Assembly: GCA_029706075.1 (NCBI GenBank)
Contig: JAINUG010000130.1
Coordinates: 2,646,383-2,710,382, forward strand
DNA from: Aldrovandia affinis
Lineage: Eukaryota; Chordata; Actinopteri; Notacanthiformes; Halosauridae
Direction: 5' to 3'
DNA: 64,000 bases
The position numbers and the translations under genes are program-made. The notes beneath the pieces were generated by a model, which was given only the letters and a program-made list of their open reading frames with translations, ran no database searches and was not told the DNA's origin. Shown piece by piece: positions 45,666-58,572 of the stretch (the stretch's first letter is position 1; each line of letters opens with the position of its first letter).

Positions 45666-48600
45666 CTAACAACAACTTAAGAGGCAATGACTAAGTCATT
45701 TAGGTAGCTAGCTAGCTATCTAAATGTGTCAGTTACAATTTTCTAACATTTTCTAGCTAGCTAATTTCCTCAGCTTAAGGATACCTTACTTTGGAGACTC
45801 ATTCATTGACAATGTTACAGCTTAAATGATATGTTTGATGGTAAAATCTCTCAAGTTACACAAAGACGATTGCATATCATGGTTTTATGTTGTAACATTG
45901 TCTATCTCTGTAATCCTTCATGAGTTTAACATGATAAGTGTAGGGTACCATGGCTAGCTAGTTAACACATGATCATGTTTCCTGGCTAGCCCTTTAACAT
46001 GTAAGTTCTAAACAACAATGCTAGGAGTTTTTTGAACACCTTGAAATAGAATGTCTATTATTGAAATAGAATGTTTCGGATGTTATCACGTTGCTGTACC
46101 TTTTTAATTTTCACAGCACAAATTACACCTTGTAGGCTATACCTTTGTATGCTGTAAAGGAGATCGCTTTGCTTATTTCCCGGTGCTCCGTTGATTTCCA
46201 CAATGAAGGGGATATTTTGCTCATTTACACCAGACCAACCACTGAAGCAAAAATATTTAAAAAGCAGACCTTGAAGTGAGTTAGTAAACATTTTTGTTTT
46301 GTTTATTTGGACATGGTCATGGTAACACTAATCCCAGAGCAGTCCATTATTGCACATACAGTACAAATAATACTTTTTTTTTTTTTGGGGGAACATTTCT
46401 AAAGCAGTTTAGAAAACCGTGATTGTGTCTTGTGAGCATGATGCATGATACCACATAACTAGTGTTAGCAATTTTTTATACTGCTAGCTAGCTAATTAAC
46501 TAATGCATAGACAAAGTGCTTCTAGCACCAAACTTCAGCTGTCAAATCAGCAGAGACTAGCTAGCTAGCTAACACTACCTAGCTAGACTAACATACCAAG
46601 GTGTATTATTTTGTCCACGCAAAAGGATAACGTATCCAGTTAGTTTGTCTAGTGAGCAATGTTGCCCAGAATAACTGCTATAGGAACAACCCAAAGACAG
46701 AAAACTATTATAAATAAAGAATACAAATGTATATGTTTTACAAGAATTTACCTAATCTAATTTATTGAGTAATCTAGCTGGCTACTAACAATGTTATTGA
46801 GCTGGGAACAATTTTATGTTATGAATATTATTGTTCAGTTTGCCATGTTAGTCAATGTCATTCGGAGGAACACAGGTGTCATAACAGTGGTTCAGGGGGC
46901 TGCTGGTTGCTAAATGATGACTCTAAACAATGGCTTTGTGTGTTGCTGTTACTTCCTGGTTCCAGCATGGTTAAACTAAAGTTTCCCTTGCTAGGTGAGA
47001 TCACTTTTCACCCCTCATTTTGAACAGAGTGGCCTTTCCAAAAATCTAAATTTGAATAACAACTTTTGGTCCGTTTAAAAGTCTGATGCGCTCTAATTTG
47101 GTGAGAAACTGCATAACGCTGTAAAAAATCTGTACAAGAGTGCAAAACATGTCTTATGAAATGCTAACGATATTATCTTGTCTTTTTAATAAAAGCTAGT
47201 GAACAAACATGCATGACATTATGAGGAGTAGGTGAAATAGTCTCGGTCCAATTTACATTGGTGCTTGAATTACATAAAGACTAGCCTGGTAATATATCAT
47301 ATTTTGAATGCAATCGCTGACCAACCATTATCTAAACACTGCGCAACCATTAATACACTTCATGTTTGACCTCTGAGTGGTCACGCCCCGCCTCAAACAC
47401 CCAAGGGAAGTATTCCATTTGAACATGAATCCAATTAGAACGTTTGGGGTCTTAATCATGTTGAGGCTAGGCATTTTCTAAACCCTTGGTCCAAGGAAAA
47501 AACAATGAAAGGTTTCCAACTATAAAAGTGCTATTGATGCATTCTTATTCCACTGTAGAGATCATCAGTAGTTCAGCTCCATGGATCCCACTCAGTTGTA
47601 ATACCATACTCCCATAGAATTTGAATGTTGTCTCTAGTTGATTATTCCCCTAAGACTTCCCTCTGTACCTTGTGTCTGTTAGTTCTCATTCTTTTTGTGA
47701 GTTATATTCTCTGTAGTGAAGATATATTCTGAAATGTCTTTTAAAAATCCATTCTTGTTTCATGCAGAAAATGATATATGTAGCCTATTTATTCCTCGCC
47801 TGCACAGGGATTTAAATGTTAAGAGCAAACACTGCTTTACAACTTGTGTTGATGTCAGCGGAACTGCAAATTATGTTTACAACAGATACTCTAATTAACC
47901 CAGCCAGCGTATATAATTCCCTCAAAATACTGTATTACTTTAATATTGTTACAATGTCACAGCAAACCTAGGGGGAGAGAATGTTAGGTGGTGTCATGGA
48001 GTTCCAGGAGTATGTACCTGTCTTTGTTTTCACCTAAGATTTTGACGCCCAAGGTTGTCCTTGTATGCATGCAGGAAATGGGAAAAAATGAATTATTGCG
48101 CAGCTATATTTTAAGTGTTTTTGCTTTTAGATTGGTTTAGTTATTCTTGAAAATGTGCTGTTTTTCATTTATTAAATGCTGGCTGATGTTGTACAATGCA
48201 CTTTTGATGATCCATAATAGTATCTACTTCTATATCACAGGAACTAACTGAAGTAAATGGATAAATTGTATCATTATATCCCATTTATTCAATTTGTTGT
48301 ATCCTGCTGTGTGGATTCAGTTATTTGATTAAGGCTTTGTGTCCTGGTCATTCACTATTCTGATTAACTTTCCTTTCAGAAAAATGATGATATCCCTGAT
48401 AAGTCTGGACATAATACACTTTGTAAATATTGCAAAGAGCATATTTTTGATAATTATCAATAAATGATATCATATGAGTTGTTTAAGGTTAATGGACATT
48501 GGCCTAAATTGAACCCTTTCCAACACAAATAATTTTCTATACTTTAGAAAATGGATCTACTCTTGTAATAGGGCCATCATTAAGTCCATATAGTGTTATC

Positions 48601-48689
48601 AGACTGTAATGGTTATTCATAAGCTTTGAAGAACAACGGAACACCCATGTTTTATATTTTTAGAACTACATTTATATATATTATTCACA
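45666..48689. other. Unclassified region rich in GCTAGC tracts
   Basis: From about 45700 to 46800 the tetramer-like tract GCTAGCTA recurs (45705-45718, 45753-45762, 45954-45964, 46483-46492, 46557-46572). It probably belongs to one or more unrecognised interspersed repeats next to the Gypsy fragment. No coding motif or clear termini found. The remainder is unique-looking. Confidence 0.4.
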
Positions 48690-48800
48690 TTTTTCTGTTA
48701 ATTATATATGCCATAATTGGCACTGGCACTGATTCAGTCCGGACAATGGGGCATATCACTGCGCCAAGAATCACTGCTGGACACCTTACTAGAGAGCCCC
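48690..48800 (-). mobile_element. SINE fragment related to the 4.3-kb and 58-kb copies
   Basis: On the minus strand, ggactgaatcagtgccagtg and ccaattatggca parallel the B-box and downstream segment of the copies at 4300-4535 and 57896-58068. The upstream A-box region is decayed. Confidence 0.4.
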
Positions 48801-49103
48801 CTCTGTTTACAACTGTGTATATGTTCAGTGGCTTCCAAGTGAACCATGAAAACCAATGTTTTGGTGGTCAGACTATTAAAAGCACAGTCACAAGCTTGCC
48901 TAACTAAAATAATTCAAGGCATTCCTTTAGACATACGAATGGGGTGAGCTATGAGCAGGACATGCCCTCATTGCCCCGGAAATAAATCCTGCAAAGACTA
49001 CAAGGTAATGGATATGGAGAAAGGCAGCCTGACCACAAGAGAGGAATCAATCCTGTAGTTACATGCCAAGCAGAAAGCATGGCTCCACCGCACTGATTCA
49101 AGT
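48801..49103. other. Non-coding sequence, nothing recognised
   Basis: Nothing recognised. Confidence 0.5.
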
Positions 49104-49108
49104 CATAG

Positions 49109-50196
49109 TGCCCTATTTTGGTGAATTAGGACGGTGTCGGTAATGCAGAGCGAAGCGAAGACAGTGGCGCTTTAGGGCGTGTCTAACGCAATTTCGGTAA
49201 TTTCGTGACTTAGGACGATAGCACACCTCCGGCGCAGTTGTAATTGGTTGGATTAACTTTTTTTAAATCCATGTGGGTGTGGTGGGGGTTTGGTTTCATA
49301 ATGGCCAATCAGAACACATATTTTCTAACCATTTAAATACCAGTAGGCTAACGCTTATTTGTAGGCTTTCCAACTTAAAAAACAACGTTTCTTTTCTTCT
49401 AACTTAATGTAAAAAAATCCTGTTTAGTTCTCTGCTGGCTGTCGGGTGTAGGAAAAGTAATAAATGAATTTGCATGTGGGACAAGACTGGAAAAAACTGC
49501 ATGTACAGCCGAACTGATAGCCACATCTGGTCAACACCGGCTACGAAACCCAGGGTATTGCTCATGGTATTGCCTTCGGCGTCCAATTATGTACTCCATT
49601 TTCTGTAGTGCAAATGTAAAGAATAAAACCCTTTCACAAAAGAAAAACAATGTGCATACAAACATATATTTATTTAACAGGTGTATCTTACTGAACGGTA
49701 GCGATGGATGGCCTGCTGGCTTCAGTCTTTCATGTCCGTGCATTGAATAACCACAAGCTGTGGTGAAATAGCTTTTAGCTTAATTGATTACGCTTGCAAG
49801 TTACCCATGGATTGGACGATTTGCCTCAACGTGGGGGGAAATTCACAATATTCACGAAACATTCTCATGTGATTTCAGATAACTTTATGTTCATATGTGC
49901 GCATCAATAAAGTCACCAAATTTCACAGAGCGCCAGCGTTTGCGCTAAGAGGTGGTCTAGTTGGACGTTAATGCATACTCATTATTTGACACCAAACTTG
50001 CATAGCGCCCGACTGTTTTCATTGTCACACCCCTTATTGCGCTGACCAACCCATAGACACGCAAACACCTTTATTGTGCACCACAAAATTGGCAAACTCG
50101 GCGGAGATGGGAAATATTCCGTTTGCGACAGACAAAACTGGCAATTCGCCTGCGCTAGGGCATAACGCCACTTAGCACCGACGCGGAAATAGGGCC
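49109..50196. mobile_element. 1.1-kb DNA element with gggccctattt-type TIRs
   Basis: The left end tgccctattttggtg and the right end, reverse-complemented, ggccctatttccgcg, form an imperfect inverted repeat that continues as gacggtgtcgg / gtcggtgctaa. Both subterminal regions hold gcgc-rich blocks (ggcgctttagggcgtgtc; tggcgttatgccctagcgc), typical of a fish DNA-transposon family with these ends. CATAG lies on both sides (49104-49108 and 50197-50201) and may be the duplication. Short interior minus-strand frames at 49404-49743 are not recognised. Confidence 0.65.
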
Positions 50197-50752
50197 CATA
50201 GAGTACAATCCTACTCCATACAGCTGCATCTGTGCCCTTGTCAGACTTCATATCATAGCCTTTTTGTATAAACAGTATCATTATACATTTAAACATATTC
50301 ACTTCTTTAACTTTGCTATCAAGTGCCCCATTTCAATCAAATGGTTTTCAGCATTGTTGCCAGTTTTACACATCCTGTTCCCAGTTGTTTCAAGTTGGCA
50401 GTTTAACAATAGCTCATCTGTTCATTTGTGTGCAGCCCATTCAGAGGCATTTGTCAGATTGTTTTCTCCAGCACCGATGCAGTATTGTGCTGTATTGTGT
50501 ACTTAAATTTCACTGTATCCCACATTATAAATTCCCTGACCATCCTTTGGTTGCAGTTTAAAGATTTTTCCTTTGCTAATAATTTGGCTGGGTATACTAC
50601 TATACTGGTTTTCCTTGTTATTCTTTGGTAACATTTAAATGATAAAACTGCAGTTTCAGTACAAGATTAATAATACATATTCAATGACTTCAATTTACAG
50701 AGAATTATGATTACAAATGTGTAGTTTAATGCAACATACTTAATTGGCTACT
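50197..50752. other. Non-coding sequence, nothing recognised
   Basis: Overlapping short frames only (67-82 codons). Confidence 0.5.
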
Positions 50753-50918
50753 GTTTACATGCAGCCTGATAAACCGCTAATAAACCGAATGAACGCCCAT
50801 GCTGAATATATATCCTCATATAAACCAGAATAGAGTAAACTGAATGAAATTTTGACCTGGGTATGCCTTTGATAAACTGTTGAATAGGATAATATTAGCG
50901 AATATAAGGCATGTAAAC
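50753..50918. repeat. Putative MITE with gtttacatgc ends
   Basis: Perfect 10-bp inverted repeats gtttacatgc (50753-50762) and gcatgtaaac (50909-50918) enclose a 166-bp AT-rich segment, a form common among fish MITEs. No unambiguous TSD seen. Confidence 0.5.
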
Positions 50919-51647
50919 AATTCCTTCCAATTACTTTTTCAAGCGGAATATCTATTACTAAGTGCACATGACCACTTCGTTAATACCCATTACTGATGTC
51001 ACCATTCCTTTGTTGAATAAGTACATCAACTTTTTTGAAGGGTGCACTTTTGGATGCCAAACTGCTCTGGCGAAACAGGACACGGAAGGGCCTGTTCTCA
51101 GGGCTATTGATCGCATCACTGAGCTTAATGTGGTATACTGTAACTTCATCATTTACATGTACAGTATAATCATGTTTGGTGTTGTTGGAAAGCTGATGTC
51201 ATGAGCAATGGGTTGTGTCATTGATGATGTGGTACAGGTGGCGCTTACTAAAGATCTCAGAACATTTTTCGAAAGTGAACGGTGGAAATCCAAATTATCT
51301 ACACGTCAGTGACCATCTGTGAAACTAATAATTAACGTAGTGTGATGCCCGTACATAAATAGTACAGGGAGTAGTTCTGTTTTTCTGTGATTGTGTCCTT
51401 ATTTGGTGTTTTATGGTTTCCTTTAATGTGTGGGGATATAGGGGGAAAAGTGGTATGCTTCGAGGAGATTCAATCTTACAACCTCCTGTGCGACATTCGC
51501 ATATAGCCGTTTTTGTCAGTCAAATTCTGTTTGAATTTATCTGTAACAATTGCTGCAATTCCGGCTAATAAACATTTTCATAACTTAGCATTTCTCATTC
51601 ATCTTAACTACTGCAGTTCCACATTGCGGTTTTAAGGTTACTGTTAA

Positions 51648-51648
<1 letters not shown>
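50919..51648. other. Non-coding sequence, nothing recognised
   Basis: An 80-codon frame at 50962-51204 has no recognised domain. Confidence 0.5.

Positions 51649-51700
<52 letters not shown>
51649..51700. repeat. (CA)26 microsatellite
   Basis: Twenty-six perfect CA units without interruption, the longest pure microsatellite in the window. Confidence 0.98.
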
Positions 51701-51701
<1 letters not shown>

Positions 51702-51703
<2 letters not shown>

Positions 51704-54105
51704 AGAACTTTGGTTAGACACACCCCATAGTTACTCGCCTATACACTAGGTTCAAGCTTTATGTGGTTTTTATGGCTCATCTACACACACGTGACTTTTG
51801 ACATATTTTTGCTCTCTTACACAGAGGTACATTACACCTATTGTAATTTATCAGTGTTGTTTGTTTTGTTATTTTATTGTATACTGCTCAAGTTGCGGAA
51901 GAAGGGAAAAAATGAAATCTCCCAGGCAATTTTCCTTTTACATGGGAAAAAAAGTTTCCATGGCAACAAGTGTTCTTTGTTACTCATTGTCCCTGTGCCT
52001 GAAGGTTATGTATGGCTGAGGCACATTCAAAGACACGTAGAATGTTGTGCAAAATATTGCAATTCTATTGGCTGGTCTGTAGGCTGCATAGAAAATGCCA
52101 TTTTCTCCATATACATGTTATGGCCACTCCACTCACAAGGCAAGTGGTGAATACATCGTATTAATGAAGATCTCAGACTGTTTATGATTTCTTTTTTTAG
52201 GAGTTTAATGTTCCATGTATTCCCGTGTAGCCTGTACACCCTGTCTTCCCTGAAATGTTTCAGAATAAGTGCCCTGCACTGATCAAGCTGCATCTCAGGT
52301 CATCTCTGAATCAATCACGCAAAAAAAAAGACCAGTAGAAAGAAGTTTATTGGCATATTATGATATTATTAACAGACCAAAACATTTTTTGTGATCCTCT
52401 TTATGGGCACAGGGGAAGAAAAAAAATGAAGTAGGTTGAGCTACAAATTAAATAAATAAATAACAATATTTAGGGAGCCAATAAGTTTGGATTGACTTCA
52501 ACTGTATTAGGTTTTATCTGATATCGACCTGTGCCGTTTCCACTGATTCTCAAATCCATTGCCATTATCCATCCGTTAGTGAAGCTCACAGCTGTGGCTC
52601 CTTTCTTCAATTGAAGACTTTCAAGTGACTGGGTATCGCTGTCATTGAAAAGCCACTGAGAATTGAGAACATCGTGAGCTTAGCATACGCGGCAAAAGGG
52701 AAACAGACAGGACTGAGGCCGTATTGATTTTCCTTACAACGAAGGGGATGTTAGGCTAAAATAATGCTTTTTTCCCCCACTCGCTGTGAATCTAGCTCTC
52801 CACAACCATCGATGTTCACCTGCACTGCAGTCAAGTGGTGGTTTCCATTTTCAACATATTGTATCATGATAGGGTTCTTTTTGGTGGTCAAGTTTCATGA
52901 ATTAAAAATAACAAAAAAACATTTTGTTTATCCTTAAAATACATTATACTGATCTGGCAGAGTGTGAAGACTTGTCCAATAGTGCACTGCATTCTCTGAC
53001 TGCTGTTGAAAGGGGAGATCGATTTTGGAGATTGTGCATACAGTTCTTTCTATTTAAACAGCTTGCTTGCATGCACTTCACTCCCCGGAGGTATTGTGTG
53101 AATCGCAAAATAGTGCATTGGTGGGCGCCCTTGTCTGTCACTCCCTTGCCAGGGCCGAAGGTTAAATGTACTTACTTTTGTCACAAAGAGACGTGACATG
53201 CCAAAGCCTGTCCTCTTATTGTTCTAATGTGTATTGAGCTCATCAGTCAGTGACATCATCTCCGGGACGTGTCTCTGGGAGATGTATGTGCCTCATGTTA
53301 TCAGGTTCCAGTCAGGTGCAGTCTAATTAATGCACCTAGATATTGGCAGATGATTGTCATTTAATCACAGAAGCACCGATGGCAAGTGGCTGCATCCAAA
53401 ATTAAAATATTCTGATGAAGACAATATTGCTACAAGGCAGTGTTGCTGCACTGCAATTGCTCGACAGCACAGAATGTGAGTTTTAATTAAAAAAGCGGCT
53501 AGAAAACCTGGTAGGCAGTGTTATAAACCAATGGAGTTTGCAAATCACAGGCCCTACAGTGCTGGAGAGCTAGACATCCTTATGCTTTATGGGAGAAATA
53601 CTCAACAAAGAAGGATTTTAATGGTATTTTATTTTTATTGCTCTATTTCTGAGTAGTACTGGAATTCAGATTTGACAATAAGTTGTTTCACTGGCTCCTT
53701 CTTTGACAATGGCTATTTGTCAGTTATTTCTGTGATGGTAGATGAAGACTGCTCACAAGGGCAAAAATACTTCAACATAAAGGTGAGACTGGAACATAAC
53801 AGGCCAGCATGGACAGGGAACACAGATTACCTCTTACAAAACTATGCTCAGCCAAGGCATGAGGACATTGTGCAAGACGACCTTTCCAGTCAATCTGTGC
53901 ATCTGTCAGTCGTGACTTACTCCTGTTTTCACAAATCTGCAATGAACAACCTTTACTCTTTCATTTTCCCCCACATGTACGCACTCACACACAAACACAC
54001 ACAGAACTTTACCCACAAAAAAAATCATTTTCTGTTGTCCCCTTTCCTCTGCTCTTTTTGCGTAACTGTAAAAAGACTGTATTGAAACGTATGATTTCCT
54101 CATTC
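51702..54105. other. Unique sequence, nothing recognised
   Basis: Frames at 51761-52150 (129 codons) and 53672-54085 (137 codons) lack recognised motifs and splice context. Confidence 0.45.
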
Positions 54106-54291
54106 GAACGGGTGGCACAGTGGTTCGAGATTAGCGGTCGTGACAAGGTGGTTATTGGTTTGAACCCTGAGCGGTGCACTACAGTTGCACGCTGGTGCAA
54201 TGCACCCGATTTGCTTTCGTAAATGTCCAATAAAATGTAAATGTAAAATCTCAAAGATTGATCTGGATAAGGGCTCCTGCTAAGCAATCGA
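54106..54291 (+). mobile_element. tRNA-derived SINE with L2-like tail
   Basis: A box TGGCACAGTGG (54113-54123) and B box GGTTTGAACCC (54157-54167) are in tRNA spacing. The 3' part carries aaaatgtaaatgtaaaatc and then tctggataagggctcctgct, the tail motif shared with L2-like LINEs in fish. This differs in body and tail from family A, so at least two SINE lineages are present. Confidence 0.75.
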
Positions 54292-55053
54292 ATATCATAG
54301 AACACAGGTGGCATGCCTGATTAAAAGAACGCCTCTAGCATGCAGAGGTACGAGCGAGACAGCAAAAGGTGACTGCGGACATTTTTTTTGGCCGAGAAGA
54401 ACACTAGCATTTAAATTCACATTATGGCCTAGCTGAATGACTTATGAGCGTGAGGTCTTATTTAAATGTGTCAAACTCATTTGCCTGATTGGGGAAACAG
54501 TTTAAAGGTAAATTAGGTACATCCATTATAGCTTTCTGAAGCCCAGCCAGTGACAAATAGCCCTGGCAATGGCCCTGGCATGAGAGCATGACAGGTTTTT
54601 CCTATCTTAGTTAATCACCACAGGTGTCTTCTTTCTGAGACAGGCTGGAAAGTTGGTGGACGCAGGTGAATTGTTTTGAGGTAATGTTCTACACATCCTG
54701 AGGAATTAGCTTTTTCAGTACCCCCTGGACCCTTCTTTTCAAGGAACGTCAGCGCACTCTCCACATTCAATAGACATATTAATGCGATTAGGCATCGCTA
54801 CTGTGAAGGTCATTTTAAAGGGTGTTTTTACACCCGTTGTTAATATATATCATCACACATGGAAGGATTGCAAGGTTTTCGATTTGATCTGGCCGTCTTT
54901 CTCTTAGCGGCGCATCTGTCTTCATATGCCATATACTTTGGATTTATTTGCCCATGACTTGTGAGTCTTCTCAAGGATGTGCATTGACTTTCTAGTCGTT
55001 GTATCACAAAGGCCACGTACAGGGTCTCCTCTCAGACAGAATATATTGTCATT
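54292..55053. other. Non-coding sequence, nothing recognised
   Basis: Nothing recognised. Confidence 0.45.
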
Positions 55054-55340
55054 TTATTTTCTTGATTCCAAAGCATGCAGCAAAGGGACAATGCACTTGT
55101 TTGCTACCCATAGACCTCGCATCCATCCTCTTTGCTGGCACAGGCATTTAAAATGGCCAAATGGGGGAACCATCTTCGCCACCTGCACATCCTTTTCAGT
55201 ATGCACCCATATTCCCACATGAGTGAAATCAATTGCACCGACCACACTCGGGAATCGAGAGATTTGACGGAACCCCTGCTTTGAAGCACCATTTTTGTGC
55301 GGCGGTATTGGGAAATTGAATGAAGGATTTGGTGTGCCAC
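55054..55340 (-). pseudogene. Harbinger transposase scrap
   Basis: The minus strand encodes a segment ending in VVGAIDFTHVGIWVHTEK (about 55190-55250), the block around the first catalytic aspartate of the Harbinger DDE nuclease (compare GAIDCTHVRIKAP at 63.2 kb). A basic stretch lies upstream in a different frame. The second and third catalytic residues are not found. Frameshifts and loss of both flanks make it a dead fragment of a family related to, but diverged from, the 62.8-kb copy. Confidence 0.7.
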
Positions 55341-56140
55341 ACCATCCCAGTTACGAATTAGTCAAGGCATCTTGACAGAGATAATTGGGCGAAGCCGACA
55401 TCCCCCGACCCCCCCCCCCACTGAAATTAGCCCATGATCAGGACTGAGAGTGTGCTGGTAATTGTTATGACGACCACTAATCGGCATAGTCAGTTTGCCT
55501 GGCTCTCTAGGTCATCTGACAACAGCCAGCATAATACATGTTTTTGAGCTTTGTGCAGATGGAATCACAGGATGCTTTCCCTGTAGGTCATGGCCAGTAC
55601 ACTCAGGCGAGGCCTGACCATCTCCCTACGCCTCATCTCTCTCTCAGGGAGCATCTTGTTTCCAACGCCTCTCCCATTCCTGCAAGAAAACTACAATTTG
55701 AAGTGCAGCATTGCAACTACTTCTAAATGGCACCATGTAAGGATGGATAGTATTATGGATATAAATATTTTACATATTTAAACCAATGATCCAATGATAA
55801 AACATACCAGTATATAGATTACTTGATTTAAATCAGCATGGGTGATTGACATAGTTGCTCATGGAGCATTCTTTGGAATGCACTGATTGGATTATATGTA
55901 TTAATGATAGAGACCTACAATATTCATAATTGATTAGTAATGGGCATTTATTTAAACAAGTATGCCATTTTTATTTTATATTATTCCTTTTAACAAAGAA
56001 GTCTATTTCCATGGAATTACATTGATTAGAATCAATTTCCTCTGTATTGCATGTAAAACCATTTTTATGTTCTTGGAACAAAAATACATTGAGCTGTTAT
56101 GACATCCAGTATGTTGGCCGATAGGTTCGCCCTATTTATA
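55341..56140. other. Non-coding sequence, nothing recognised
   Basis: A C-rich run lies near 55409-55421. Short frames at 55538-55781 are unsupported. Confidence 0.45.
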
Positions 56141-56635
56141 TCATTTACGCTCTTATCCAGAGTGACTTACAAAATGTGCATGTTAAGATTAATCATAGTT
56201 CACGCCAGAGATCAGTGTCATGATACAGTAATAGACATAATTGTTGGCAGCTGCAAACCATACCTGTAACACAAGGAGGGAAAAAGTTTTTTTTTTTTTT
56301 TGGGGGGACATTCATCAACATAGATACATATTACGAAATGCAGTATTGAACATGAAAGCAGTGGTGATGACAATTAGTGGTAATGGAGTCTGAATAGGTG
56401 GGTTTTGGCTTCTCTTGCGGAAGATGGCCAGAGAGTTGGCGGTCCTAACCAAGTACGGAAGATTGTTTCACCACTGGGGGGTCAGGACAGAGAAGAGGCG
56501 AGACCGCGAGGACTGGACTGGAGGTAGGAGGGAGCAGTTCCTCTAGCAGCTTGATAGGCCAGCACCAATGATTAAAATGTTATGTGTGCTGCAATAGGAA
56601 GCCAGTGAAGTGAAGAGTGTCACCTTTTCATATGG
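56141..56635 (-). repeat. Fish interspersed repeat with 'ctcttatccagagtgactta' end
   Basis: The start, catttacgctcttatccagagtgacttac, is the reverse complement of the L2/SINE tail motif seen at 54.27 kb. The later part (about 56400-56600, with agttggcggtcctaa, gactggaggtaggag, and gccagcaccaatgattaaa) resembles a non-coding sequence repeated across fish genomes. A T/G homopolymer run interrupts at 56287-56308. Class unknown. Confidence 0.6.
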
Positions 56636-57895
56636 CCAAAGACCACGGAGATACAACTAGAGACAGAAACACACGCAAGTCTCAGGTCGGGAGTCATATA
56701 ATGTGGAATTCAACAGAATGCACCTTCTTTTCAGTGAGACTCCACCCCAAGCATGCATCATGCATCATATCCCCACTATAAAGTCACCCAAGCCAGGATG
56801 CACTTTGGGAAAAAACGGTTACCTTGTGTGAAAGTTTGGCTTAAGACTTCACATATCAAGCGCGGATCGGGTGCCGGCCGCCAGAATCTTTCATTATGTC
56901 CGGTGTCCACAGAAGTTGTGATTTTATATAATGTGTAAAAAAATTTGCTTAAACTTGTTACTGAAAGATAAGGAAGGGCTGCATATTCGTAAGATTTATT
57001 TGGCCCATGGGAATCTGGACACTGGAGAGCACGCAATATTTTCATTTTAAATTAAGAATTGTGATTGCATACCCTCGTGAATATGAATAATTAAATGAAA
57101 TAAGCATTACCTTTGTACATTGTGCTGCCACTGAAAAGCACTCTTTTAATGTGACACTTCTCCTCGTTATACCTGCTGCCTCCAAGACCAGCATACGGCA
57201 GATTGTACAGCATCAGAACCCATCATACTGTCATCTCATTATGCATTGGATCACAATTTTGCTTTACCTTTGGAAGACTAATGCACCCTGTCTTTTTTTA
57301 TTTGTATTTTCTGTCACATATGTTCTAGGTAACATGCCTTTAACTCCAGTCTCTCTGTCGTCCAAGATTTGAATTAATAATATATCATGTAGCATGCCAA
57401 GAGATAAAAACAACAGAACGTCATGTGGCAATGATTCCGGAGCCACGCTTTAGATTTATAACATGTTTGTTTAGTTTTTTACATGCATATTTTTTTTTAC
57501 ATTGAATTTACATTCACTGATTGATTGCCATTCGGTGGTTGCCTTGTAAAATCGCCATGTATTCAAATTCTTAGGAATTGATTTATTTATTTGTCTGTCT
57601 CTTATGAATAACAAACACATTTCTACAATGCCATTTATTTTTTGCGCTGGTAATGTACTGTTTTATTTGGTGATGTTTTTAAATTAACATTACATTTTCA
57701 CTCACCAATTTTTACTTTCCTCCCAACTTGTTTTTCCCAAATTAAGTAAGTCCTATCCCATGACCACATAATCCGCTTTCAATTCTTCATGCATCCTTTG
57801 AAACCTCACATTACAGTCCACCATCTGAGCCATTGTACAGGTATACCTGCATGTGCCCAACTGACCAGAGGAGTGTGGAGTGAGGTGGGTTGTAT
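56636..57895. other. Non-coding sequence, nothing recognised
   Basis: Short overlapping frames at 56753-57446 without recognised domains. Confidence 0.45.
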
Positions 57896-58068
57896 CCGGC
57901 TGACAGATTTCCCTCCTCCTCCTTAGTCAATGCTAAAGCTAATTCTGTGCTGCCCAGTGTGGCTGTCAAGCCACGGTTGCACTGGTATGTTCAGGATTAG
58001 ATTCCAGACTGTGGAGCGTATCACTACACCAAGGGCCAGTGCTTTAGCTTGATACACCACCCAGCTTC
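57896..58068 (-). mobile_element. tRNA-derived SINE fragment
   Basis: On the minus strand, aagctgggtggtgtatcaag opens a tRNA-like head with an A-box-like ggtgtatcaagc. A decayed B box (ctaatcctgaac) follows, then accagtgcaaccgtggcttg, as in the 4.3-kb copy. It ends near the cttagtcaatgct segment. Confidence 0.5.
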
Positions 58069-58524
58069 ATAAGAACTTCTTTCGTAATGTTGAATAGAGC
58101 AGACATAATCTTTCTCAAATGTTTCATGAAAATAGAGAATGTTTAATCTGTCGCCTTTGCTTATGCACCTGGGCATCAGTTTTATCTAACAGTTTTCATC
58201 CCAGTTCTCTATAAAGCTTTTGTTTGAGTGGCTTTTTGTATGTGTCTCATCCTGGAATTGAAAATGCCTCAATTATATAGGGTCACTATAGTTGAACTAT
58301 CCTATATCATTTTGCAGTTCTATTACTCTATTTTGTGGATGTGTGTCCTTCCATTGTACCTGGTAGACCCTGTATCAGCATGGTTGATATGACTGTAACT
58401 TTGACTACACCTAAGAACATCTGAATATACTATTCATGCCTCAAGAATTTGATGATAAAATGATCCAGAAATGATTGAATAACGCAGTTAGCACTTACAT
58501 TACATAGTTATTACATTACAGTGA
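58069..58524. other. Non-coding sequence, nothing recognised
   Basis: Nothing recognised. Confidence 0.5.
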
Positions 58525-58572
58525 TATATACGTATATATATATATATACGTGTATATATATATATATATATA
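58525..58572. repeat. Interrupted (TA)n with ACGT variants
   Basis: TA tract broken twice by CG steps (near 58531 and 58549), symmetric enough to fold back. Confidence 0.9.

Noticed and set aside
53672-54085. 137-codon plus-strand frame
   Set aside because: No motif and no splice or promoter context; AT-rich chance frame with a histidine/threonine run from an imperfect CA repeat.
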